From positions 1-41,281 of the forward strand of contig NZ_NCSQ01000073.1 of assembly GCF_002105465.1 (NCBI RefSeq): DNA of 41,281 bases, read 5' to 3'. The notes below the pieces were generated by a model, which did no database searches, was not told where the DNA came from, and saw only the letters and a list, made by a program, of their open reading frames with translations. How positions within the stretch are numbered: the first letter of the stretch is position 1; the number at the start of each line of letters is the position of its first letter. This document shows, piece by piece, positions 26,301-34,226 of this stretch. Source of the stretch: Aquidulcibacter paucihalophilus (GTDB lineage: Bacteria > Pseudomonadota > Alphaproteobacteria > Caulobacterales > Aquidulcibacteraceae). The translations under genes were made by a program, and so were the position numbers.

Positions 26301-26639
26301 GAAGAGGAGCGAGAGGTATTGGAAGTATTTCATGGTCAGCACAGCGCCATCCTTGGCGTTGCGCTTCATAGTAATTGCGCTCCAGTGCTCGACGATATTG
26401 AGGTCATAGCGGCGCAGATCCTTGGCCTCAATCACATTGGGATCGAACAGGCCACGGGTGATCTCTTGGAAGAAGCGGGTCTGCCCGTCTTCATCAATGC
26501 CTTCGTGACGGTCTTCGCCCAATCGGTCCTTTAGCGCGCTCAGGCTTGTCACGTTGAATAGCGACAGCATCCAGCGGTTTAGCACCAATTCCTGATGGAA
26601 GGTGCGCTTCTTATTGGGCGGTTTACTTGCCGCAGCCAT
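23307..26639 (-). CDS. Type III Res-like DEAD/DEAH helicase with C-terminal PD-(D/E)xK nuclease
   Basis: 1110 aa. The N-terminal half is a superfamily 2 helicase: Walker A [11 protein letters not shown] (about residues 160-170), motif II [8 protein letters not shown] (an H-for-D DEGH variant, about 260-267) and motif III FEYSATF (about 294-300). Further on, [20 protein letters not shown] and [14 protein letters not shown] are the motif V/VI region. The C-terminus has a PD-(D/E)xK-like nuclease signature, [10 protein letters not shown] (about 1003-1012) then SLVDPKG (about 1021-1027). In type III restriction enzymes the Res subunit translocates and cleaves unmodified DNA. The ATG shares its A with the stop of the methyltransferase gene (TGATG), so the two are coupled. 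It is the last gene of the defence operon. Confidence 0.88.
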   Translation of the reverse strand: [1110 protein letters not shown]

Positions 26640-29600
26640 CAGACGTCCGCCACGTCGAACATAGCAGATAAGAAGGCGGGCTCAATCTGGCGGAGTTTGA
26701 CGGTGAGGCTGTCGCCGCCTTCGCTCGCGTTGCGTTCGAGGACGCTGGGGAGGGTGTGATCGCCGTTGATATAGATCACGTCATATTCGCGGTCGCCGGG
26801 GTTGATGGCGAGGCGGTCGCAGAGCTTTTGCAGGCCTTCGTAATCCACCTTGTCGCAATCACGCCAGAGGATCAAAGCGCGCTCACCGCTGGGCAAGGTG
26901 CCTTCAACGGTCACGAAGCCTTGCTTCCATTGCATGTCGATGGATTTGACGGTCAGGCCGATCAGATAATTGAAGGTCTCGACCAGATCGACGTTTTGCT
27001 CGGCCCAGGCACCAGCGCTGTCCACCGCGATCTTCAGGCGATAGTCAAAGGGCTTTTTGAAGTCTTCGACGGAGAGGAGTGAGCCACGGCTTTCCACGTC
27101 CAGCATATAGGCCATCAGATAGGCGTCATGTTCCTTGGGCGGCAGCGCGTTTAACAGGTCGTTTTGGGCTGGCGCACGGGCCAGGTTGAGATTGTTGAGC
27201 GTATCCTCATAGCTTTCCAGCTTCAGGACTTTGAACGCATGGCTGATGCCGGTGGCAGGTGCAGTGGGTTTGCCTGCCTTCCAGTCGGCTGAGTAAACTA
27301 CCTTCTGCATGCGTGGTTTAATGACGGTGTCGAAGTAGGGGCCTTGTTCAACCAACACATACTTACGCATACCGTTGTCAGCCCTATTCAGGTTGATGAC
27401 AGCGTGACCTGTCGTTCCGGAACCGGCGAAAAAATCCAAAGAAACTGAGTAACGATTGGAGCCGCCACCAATGTAAACGGCGTCAGTTACCGCAAAAATG
27501 GATTTAGGGTACGAAAAGCTCTTGCCCTCAAAATACTGTTTCAGTAAGTTTGACCCGTGTTCCGTTGAGGAATGCTTGGCATCCGCCCAAGTCGATACGG
27601 AAACGACACCATCTTCATTCGGGCGCCGCCGATAATAAACGTAGTCTTTTCCTGAACGATCCTTACGAACTGCCAGCTGCTTCAAGGAGGTCATAACCGT
27701 ATCCCCTTCCCACCGCCAAGTCTTCTGATCTCCTTCATCATTATCTGGGTAGACAACCAACTCGTCTGAGCTTGGCAACTCGAGAATGGACCAAGCGTTA
27801 TCTTCTTCAGACCACTCCATCTTAGGAACCCGAATTTTATCTCCGGCCAGATAAATAGGGTAGTATAGCTTCGTACGATCCTTACGGTCTGAATTAGAGC
27901 CCTCTCTTCGCAAGTTACGCCATTCGAAAGGCCCAAGCTCATCCATTTGGTTGAAGCGCGCCTTTTGAGCATCTGTAGGGGGCAGGCGCCCGATAGAGGA
28001 CCTTTCGGAGCGCCCAACCGCAATCATGTATTCGTGAGATACTGAGTAACCAGTCTTTGTTGGTCGTCCTGAGGGGTTTGAACGCACCGCAAACGTGCCT
28101 AATAATTTCTCGAAGACTTCCTCTGCAAGGAAACTCAACTCTCGGAATTGGGCGTCGTCTATAGCGGCTAGAAGAACGCCGTTGTCTTTCAACATCGACT
28201 TCCCGACCCGAAGTCTAGAATCTAATAGTGACACCCAACTAGATGATTTATAGCCGTTTTTGTAGTCGATGGAAGACGCTGAAGTATTATAAGGAGGATC
28301 GATATAAATGCAATCTACAGTATCCCGATACCTTTCCTCCAATAACATCAGCGCCTGAAAATTATCGCCATGCACCAGAAGCCCGTCCATCTGGGCATCC
28401 AGATTGTCGATGCTCTTTAACAAGTCCGCACGGAACGTGTCGTCAAATAGGCTGGTGTCTACCATCATGAAGCGACCGGCTTTCAAGTCCTCTGCACTAC
28501 CTGGCTTGGCGCTATCGCGTAGACCAAGATCATGCCAGGCGGCCCATTGGGCCGGATTGGCGGCGATGGCGGGATAAAGCGCCTCTGGCACGCGGTCCAA
28601 GGTCACGCACCAGTGCGATGACACCACAAACTTCTTTTTCAGCCACAGCTTCTTCAGAAAATCCTCGATGCTGGCCAGAAAAGTGATCAGATCCTGCGCA
28701 ATGGCGCGCAAGGTCTGGATCATCACCAGATTTTTTTCGATTGCGGCAAACGCTGTGACATCTTGGATATCATCAAGGTTCATCACCTCATTCTTGATGT
28801 AAAAATCCAGTTCGCGCCTTAGGAATGTGCCCAAATCCTTGTGGATGAAATAATCCGCGCTGTTCTTCTGGGTGTAGGTTGCCAGATGCTTTTCCAGCAA
28901 GGTGCGGGTGGGGTTCTTGTCGGTCGGCATCCGGGCTTTCAAGTCCAGCCAGCGGGCTTGCACGGCTTCATCACCAAGCACTTCGGTGACGGCCTCACTC
29001 ACCAGCACATCCTGCTTGGTTTTGGCTGGCACGACCACATAATCAAACCGGATCACCAAATCGCCATTTTCCTCGGCGACAGGAAGGATGGTCTCCTCAA
29101 TGGTCTCACCATCCTCATCAGTGCGGGAAACTGTGCGTGTCTCAGCCAATTTGAACATCCGCGCCTTGTCGTTGTCCTTGCGGTTGTCCTTGGCAGTGTC
29201 AGCGGCAACCAGTCGGAAATGCACCGTCCGGCCATCGTCTAGTTTGAAGCTGTAGTTTGAAAACGCCTCCCCACTTTTGGTGTAATACTGGTCCCGATTT
29301 GCCCAATGCAGCATCACCTCCTCACCCGCATAGGGGATGGCATAGGTCTCGCCTTTATAGCGGCGCTGGGAAATGAAATCGCCTTTGTCGTAGTAGCGCG
29401 AGAAGAAGGTCAGCAAATGGCTGAACACCTGCGCCTCATGTTCGGCAGCACCCGCGCTGGCCCCCGCCAGCTGGGCGCGCAGCTCTTTGACCTTTGGGCT
29501 GTCATCAGGATTGAAGCCTGCATCACCGGCGGCCTTGATGGCTGCTTGCAGTGCTGAATTTACGCCCTCATTGCCTTGCGCGGTGCCTTTGTTCAGCGCC

Positions 29601-29752
29601 TCCACAACACGCTCTTTCAAGCGCTTGGTCAGATAAGTGTCGATCTCAGCCGCACGCGCGTTCAGGATCCGATAGACCCCAAAATCAAGGTCAGCACGGT
29701 CAATCTGGAAAATCTCACGGAGTTTGCTGACAAGGGCTTCAAAATTGCTCAT
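26639..29752 (-). CDS. Large N6-adenine DNA methyltransferase (beta-class), Mod subunit of a restriction-like system
   Basis: 1037 aa. The first 450 residues are a helical extension seen in long Mod-like proteins. The catalytic motif IV DPPYNT is in DCIYIDPPYNTSASSIDY (about residues 480-497). The SAM-binding motif I is in SLDFFAGSGTTGHAVINLNR (about 771-790). IV before I defines the beta class, modifying adenine at N6. The 285 residues between them would hold the target recognition domain. Base composition there drops to about 42-50% GC (coding region roughly 27.3-28.33 kb) against 60% or more in most of the flanks, suggesting exchange of the recognition domain. The gene is coupled to the Res-like gene and follows the SNF2 helicase gene by 51 bases. 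Confidence 0.9.
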   Translation of the reverse strand: MSNFEALVSKLREIFQIDRADLDFGVYRILNARAAEIDTYLTKRLKERVVEALNKGTAQGNEGVNSALQAAIKAAGDAGFNPDDSPKVKELRAQLAGASAGAAEHEAQVFSHLLTFFSRYYDKGDFISQRRYKGETYAIPYAGEEVMLHWANRDQYYTKSGEAFSNYSFKLDDGRTVHFRLVAADTAKDNRKDNDKARMFKLAETRTVSRTDEDGETIEETILPVAEENGDLVIRFDYVVVPAKTKQDVLVSEAVTEVLGDEAVQARWLDLKARMPTDKNPTRTLLEKHLATYTQKNSADYFIHKDLGTFLRRELDFYIKNEVMNLDDIQDVTAFAAIEKNLVMIQTLRAIAQDLITFLASIEDFLKKLWLKKKFVVSSHWCVTLDRVPEALYPAIAANPAQWAAWHDLGLRDSAKPGSAEDLKAGRFMMVDTSLFDDTFRADLLKSIDNLDAQMDGLLVHGDNFQALMLLEERYRDTVDCIYIDPPYNTSASSIDYKNGYKSSSWVSLLDSRLRVGKSMLKDNGVLLAAIDDAQFRELSFLAEEVFEKLLGTFAVRSNPSGRPTKTGYSVSHEYMIAVGRSERSSIGRLPPTDAQKARFNQMDELGPFEWRNLRREGSNSDRKDRTKLYYPIYLAGDKIRVPKMEWSEEDNAWSILELPSSDELVVYPDNDEGDQKTWRWEGDTVMTSLKQLAVRKDRSGKDYVYYRRRPNEDGVVSVSTWADAKHSSTEHGSNLLKQYFEGKSFSYPKSIFAVTDAVYIGGGSNRYSVSLDFFAGSGTTGHAVINLNRADNGMRKYVLVEQGPYFDTVIKPRMQKVVYSADWKAGKPTAPATGISHAFKVLKLESYEDTLNNLNLARAPAQNDLLNALPPKEHDAYLMAYMLDVESRGSLLSVEDFKKPFDYRLKIAVDSAGAWAEQNVDLVETFNYLIGLTVKSIDMQWKQGFVTVEGTLPSGERALILWRDCDKVDYEGLQKLCDRLAINPGDREYDVIYINGDHTLPSVLERNASEGGDSLTVKLRQIEPAFLSAMFDVADV

Positions 29753-29803
29753 TCTCTGTAGTCCTCAAACGTTTCCGAGCTGCATGTGGGAGATGTGGAG
29801 ATA

Positions 29804-32683
29804 CTAACTCACACGCCACGCGACCCTGAAAAGGGTCTGCGTTGATTGGCCTTGTTGCAACTTCTTTTGCAAGCCCGCAATCAGTAGGTCACGGCGTTCC
29901 GCAATTTCATCTTCTTTAGAAAAAATCTCTTGGCGTTGCTTTCGCTGTTTACGTTCCAATTCCTGCAGTTTCAATTGGATAGCGTGCTCTTCTTCCAGAG
30001 TGGCTGCTGTACGCGCCAGCCTACGAGCGGCCTTTATCTGCTCCTTTGTGTCCTTCAACTGCCGCTCAGCAACAGCAACCATATCGTCCGCCCAGCGTTC
30101 GAGCTTTTCACGCGCGATCGTAAAATGGGCGTTATTGGCTTCAATCGCTCGTGCAAATGCAGATTTGATCGCCCGTTTAGCGCCGGCGTCAATCCGCTCG
30201 CTGGCATCAGCAGGTGGAGACGATACGACTTCTAGGGTTGCACCAGCTTGGAATAGGCGCTCACAGGTTTCCTGATCCAAGGATTTTCCTTGATCATCGA
30301 CACCGGAAAACACCAAATACTCCTCACTTTCGAATGACTGGACAGTTAGCAAGTCTAATTGAAGCCAGCCGTGCCGTCCTGCCAAGCCCTCAAGAGTTGC
30401 ATTGCGCGTTTTGTGAGCAGCCACCTCAAAATTAAGCTGGGCCATCGGTGTCGGCAGGCTTTTGGCCTCATTCAGCACCCACTCGCCTAAGGGGTGGGAC
30501 AGCCGGTAAAGATGGCCGTGCAAGGTGGTCGTGACAGGCTCTGGTGTCTGGCGCGACACCAGATGATACCGGCCTGTATCGATATCGGGCTGTGGCGCTT
30601 CCAGCAGATTGAAGGCGGCATGCTTGGGCTCAAACTGGGCGCGACCGGACAGGATATTGGTTGTCACATCCCAAAACCGCTGGCCCACACGGTCCAGCTG
30701 GGCGCGCGTATCTTCCAGCCGGATTTTCAGGCGGGCATGAACATCTTCATCAAAGTGTTCCAGAAGGGCGCGGCGGGTGTCGTCCATGCGAGCGGCGATG
30801 CTATCTTCCAACTCCTTTTGAAGGGCATCGAACGCGGCAGTGATCTCCTCTGGCGTGCGGCACTCCTGATAGATGGCGTTGACGCGCTTTTCGAAATCTA
30901 CCCCAGATTCCAAAGTGCCCAGCACTTCGTCAGACGCACCGAACATGCCGCTGAACAAGTTGAGCTTGTCGCGCAGCAGCTCGTGTACGCGAATGTCTGC
31001 TGCATTGGTCTCGTTCAGGAAATTGATGACGATCACATCGTGCTTCTGTCCATAGCGGTGGCAGCGGCCAATGCGTTGCTCAATCCGCTGAGGGTTCCAT
31101 GGCAGGTCATAATTGATCACCATGGAACAGAATTGCAGGTTCACGCCTTCTGCCGCCGCTTCTGTGGCGATCATGATCTTGGCGTCGTTGCGGAAGGCGT
31201 CGATCAATGCGGTCCGCATGTCCAGCACGCGTGACCCTGTCACCTTGTCTTCGCCTGCATTGGCCTTCAGCCATTTTTCATGGATGGCTTTTGCTTCGGG
31301 TCCATTATTGGTGCCGCTGAAGCAAACGATCTGGCCTGCATAGCCATTGGCTTCTAAGAAACGACGCAGATAATCCTGCGTCCGCTTGCTCTCAGTGAAG
31401 ATCAGCGCCTTTGGCTCTGCACCCATCTGGGCCTGGTTTTCAAAGCCGATGGAGAGGCCCTTAAGGAGTGCGTGGGACTTGCTGTCTGTTTCGATGCCAC
31501 GCGCCAATTCGCTGAGCCGGGCAACAGTTTCCATTTCAGTGCGCAGAAGACCAGACCGAACTGGTTCGACTCCTTCGGGTGCAGTATCTTCATCCTCGCC
31601 AGCCGCCTCCAGCTCATCAAGCAATTCAGTATCGAGTTCTTCGTCCTCCAGCAGGTCCTCCAGCCAATCTTCATTGGTGGGCGTACCGTTGCGGATTTGG
31701 GTCAACCTGTTGGCCAGGACATCCATCGTGCCCGCGATGGCATAAGATGATGATGCCAATAGCTTACGCATGATCAGGGTTGTCAAATGGCGCTGTCGCT
31801 GCGGGATCGCATAGCCTGCTTCCGATTGCAGGAAGGCCGACATGTCACGGTAAAGCGCTTCTTCCGCATCGGTTGGCTTGAATGGCTGGGTGATTGCACG
31901 CCGTGCGGTATAGCGCACATACTCAAGAACCTGTCGCCGCAGGGTCCGCTTGCAAAAGTCCGCCAGCCGCAGACGCAGCTCATCCAAATTGCCGCCGCCC
32001 GACATGAAGCGTGAGCGAAATGCGTTGGGATCGCCGAACATGTCAGGATCAATGAAGCTCGACAGGCCATAAAGCTCCATCAGGCTGTTCTGCAATGGTG
32101 TAGCGGTGAGCAATACTTTGCGTCGGCCCTCAAGCGCCCAGCGAAGGGACTGGCCTGTCTTGTTGCTGGGGCGGTAAGCGTTACGCAGCTTGTGGGCTTC
32201 ATCGATCACTACAAGGTCCCAATCAATCTGGCGCACCTCTTCCTTGAGGCGGGCGGCAAACTGATAAGATACGACAACGATACTGGGCTGATCGAATGGC
32301 CAGGCGTTACCGTGTGACTTGGCTTGTTTGTAGCTCTTCGTGTCTAACACGGCTGCAGGCAGATTGAATTTCTCTTTAAGTTCAGTCACCCATTGCTGGC
32401 GGATTGAAGCAGGCGCGACAATTAAAAGTCTCCTTCGCCGCTCGGCCCAGCGCTGGCACAAGATGATGCCCGCTTCGATGGTCTTTCCTAAGCCAACTTC
32501 ATCGGCGAGTATAACACCTTCAGACAATGGTGACTGGGTTGCAAAAATTGCCGCCTCAATCTGGTGGGGATTCAAGTCTACCGAGGCGTCAAACAATGCC
32601 ATGGACAATTGCTCTGCAGCACCGGAAGGCGCTCGCCTAGTCAGATCGTAGGCAAAATATTTTGCGTGGTAATTGGTGATCAT
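29804..32683 (-). CDS. SNF2/RapA-like helicase of a restriction-like defence operon
   Basis: 959 aa. Superfamily 2 Swi2/Snf2 motifs are clear: motif I ILADEVGLGKTIEAG (about residues 58-72), motif II VVIDEAHKLRN (about 158-168), motif III LLTATPLQNSL (about 191-201), and motif VI QRIGRCHRYGQ (about 540-550). An acidic segment lies between the lobes (around 345-375). The C-terminal third ends in a long coiled coil rich in K, E, R and Q (about 855-935). RapA-like helicases of this length occur beside large adenine methyltransferases and Res-like proteins in restriction-like defence systems. It is the first of three co-directional genes; the methyltransferase starts 51 bases after its stop. A truncated copy of its first codons lies at 34012-34071. 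Confidence 0.9.
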   Translation of the reverse strand: MITNYHAKYFAYDLTRRAPSGAAEQLSMALFDASVDLNPHQIEAAIFATQSPLSEGVILADEVGLGKTIEAGIILCQRWAERRRRLLIVAPASIRQQWVTELKEKFNLPAAVLDTKSYKQAKSHGNAWPFDQPSIVVVSYQFAARLKEEVRQIDWDLVVIDEAHKLRNAYRPSNKTGQSLRWALEGRRKVLLTATPLQNSLMELYGLSSFIDPDMFGDPNAFRSRFMSGGGNLDELRLRLADFCKRTLRRQVLEYVRYTARRAITQPFKPTDAEEALYRDMSAFLQSEAGYAIPQRQRHLTTLIMRKLLASSSYAIAGTMDVLANRLTQIRNGTPTNEDWLEDLLEDEELDTELLDELEAAGEDEDTAPEGVEPVRSGLLRTEMETVARLSELARGIETDSKSHALLKGLSIGFENQAQMGAEPKALIFTESKRTQDYLRRFLEANGYAGQIVCFSGTNNGPEAKAIHEKWLKANAGEDKVTGSRVLDMRTALIDAFRNDAKIMIATEAAAEGVNLQFCSMVINYDLPWNPQRIEQRIGRCHRYGQKHDVIVINFLNETNAADIRVHELLRDKLNLFSGMFGASDEVLGTLESGVDFEKRVNAIYQECRTPEEITAAFDALQKELEDSIAARMDDTRRALLEHFDEDVHARLKIRLEDTRAQLDRVGQRFWDVTTNILSGRAQFEPKHAAFNLLEAPQPDIDTGRYHLVSRQTPEPVTTTLHGHLYRLSHPLGEWVLNEAKSLPTPMAQLNFEVAAHKTRNATLEGLAGRHGWLQLDLLTVQSFESEEYLVFSGVDDQGKSLDQETCERLFQAGATLEVVSSPPADASERIDAGAKRAIKSAFARAIEANNAHFTIAREKLERWADDMVAVAERQLKDTKEQIKAARRLARTAATLEEEHAIQLKLQELERKQRKQRQEIFSKEDEIAERRDLLIAGLQKKLQQGQSTQTLFRVAWRVS

Positions 32684-32864
32684 GAATCTGGTTTCGCCTG
32701 AGCCATTCTAACTTGCGTCGAATTCAACTTAAACGGTTAACTCACGAATGGTCGCGGAGCAAGTTTGTGCCTCTCGAGCTGAAACGAGCAACTCAACTAA
32801 GTGCGTACTCTCGGGTAGCGAAAGGCAACATGTGTTAGGTCTTTGGCTCTTGTACCACGCAAAT

Positions 32865-33959
32865 CTAATTTGAGGGCCACTCTTCGGGAAATGGTTGATG
32901 CGCAAAAACTGGCAACCAAAATTTTATCCTTAGATATTCTAGATCTTGCTCCCAGTCTGAAATTGAAACACTCAAATCGACACTGAGATTGCGCTTGGCG
33001 TTTTTGGTCAACGACGCCAACACATTCGCTAGCTTTAAGATTCGACCCCTTGCTTTTGGAATCCCCCATTCTTTCATGGCCATTAGTGGCAAAACTGGCG
33101 GCAACTCTTCCAGGAAGATAGAATCCAAAATGATTAAGCGAAGCTGTCGCGGAGTTGGAGCAGTTCTGCCCACATGATAACCCATAAACGAGAGCATTCC
33201 ATGTTCAAGCCAATCGGGCTTTGAAAGAGCCTTCTGACTTTGGGTTATGTCGGTTGTTGGCCATTCATCTGCAGCCAGATGGCTCGCAATAATTCGTCGT
33301 CTTTCCCACTCTGCGTGGATCCCGGCCAAAATTGCGCGGACGTCGGAAGGCCGGGGTAAGCCTGCCTTGCGCAGCAATTGATCATGACAATTCAGCCATT
33401 GTCGCTGCAACTGTTCTGCATCCAACTTTGGTAGCCTTTCCAAAATTCTATCTAAGTCGAGTTTTGGTTTGGGAACCCGCTTGCGGACTCGAACTCGCTT
33501 TGGTGGGCTATCTATGACAGGTGTATCCGTGCACTTTCCAAGCGTCTTTTGCGCTTCAGCAGCAGCAACCCGAGCCCGCTCTCGTTTATCGGGCCGCAAC
33601 CTCCCAGTCGATGGTCTAGGCATTGTTTCAACCACAGTTGATTGTGCGCTTGCTTTGATCGGCTGAGATCGGGAAACGTGGCCAGTGCGAAGAAGCGATA
33701 GCAACTCTGTCGCCAAGTGTATTGTCCATTGACCGCCGCAAGCTGTTTTAATGTTCAGTCTGTTAAGCCTCGCCGCAACTTCCCTCGGCCGCCGAGTATC
33801 TTTTTGCCAGTAGCCAGCAAGGCAGGAACTAATTTCGCTCAAAAAATCATCAGAGCATCTTTGACCGTATTCGAAATGCCGGCGGTCTGCGTCACCTAAC
33901 CCGGACAAGTCATAATTGCGCAACATATTGAGCCCACTGGATCGCCTACTTGAAAGCAT
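32865..33959 (-). CDS. Uncharacterised protein with a recombinase-like HTH segment, upstream of the defence operon
   Basis: 364 aa (or 353 aa from a second ATG at 33926); neither start has a strong Shine-Dalgarno. Residues about 57-90 (RRPREVAARLNRLNIKTACG, then GQWTIHLATELLSLL) resemble the DNA-binding 'recombinase' segment after the serine-recombinase catalytic domain, but no catalytic domain is present. A basic linker (about 100-165) follows. The C-terminal region (about 235-355) has a regular helical pattern: LEHGMLSFMGYHVG, LRLIILDSIFLEELPPVLPL, KEWGIPKARGRILKLANVLA, TKNAKR and ISDWEQDLEYLRIKFW. I have an impression of similar C-terminal regions in other uncharacterised alphaproteobacterial proteins but cannot name a family. 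The same strand and 181-base gap suggest it is read with the helicase-methyltransferase-Res operon. It might be a regulator or accessory subunit. Confidence 0.65.
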   Translation of the reverse strand: MLSSRRSSGLNMLRNYDLSGLGDADRRHFEYGQRCSDDFLSEISSCLAGYWQKDTRRPREVAARLNRLNIKTACGGQWTIHLATELLSLLRTGHVSRSQPIKASAQSTVVETMPRPSTGRLRPDKRERARVAAAEAQKTLGKCTDTPVIDSPPKRVRVRKRVPKPKLDLDRILERLPKLDAEQLQRQWLNCHDQLLRKAGLPRPSDVRAILAGIHAEWERRRIIASHLAADEWPTTDITQSQKALSKPDWLEHGMLSFMGYHVGRTAPTPRQLRLIILDSIFLEELPPVLPLMAMKEWGIPKARGRILKLANVLASLTKNAKRNLSVDLSVSISDWEQDLEYLRIKFWLPVFAHQPFPEEWPSN

Positions 33960-34011
33960 AAGACCAGCACATTTTGTTACGATTGGCCAATCGAAATCAA
34001 TAACAAGCGAC

Positions 34012-34071
34012 CTAGGCTGCCAGGCGGGTTAAATCGTAGGCATCGTATTTTGCAGGGTAATCTGTGACCAT
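34012..34071 (-). pseudogene. Relic of a second SNF2-helicase gene: first 19 codons then stop
   Basis: On the minus strand 34071-34012 reads MVTDYPAKYDAYDLTRLAA followed by TAG. The intact helicase at 32683 begins MITNYHAKYFAYDLTRRAP. Twelve of 19 positions are identical and the spacing is colinear with no gap. The rest of the helicase is absent beyond the stop. This is best read as the 5' remnant of another copy of the same gene, left by replacement or deletion at this end of the element. Confidence 0.75.
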
Positions 34072-34226
34072 TTAACGGTATTTGCCTCAAGCACCGATTG
34101 TTGGTCGGTAGTTCCACAACTCAGGATCAAAGCAAACCCGAGAGCGCAACAAAGTGGCTAACCTTAATTGTGGGAATTAGAGAAGTCACTTCCTTTCGAT
34201 AGCTGCTTTGGTTCACTAGGTTTGGC

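Noticed and set aside
30494..31234. 246-codon plus-strand frame opposite the SNF2 helicase gene
   Set aside because: Antisense to a gene with unmistakable helicase motifs; no start signal.
23307..32683. DISARM defence system
   Set aside because: A SNF2 helicase and methyltransferase are shared with DISARM class 1, but drmA, drmB (DUF1998) and drmC (PLD) are absent and a Res-type nuclease is present instead.
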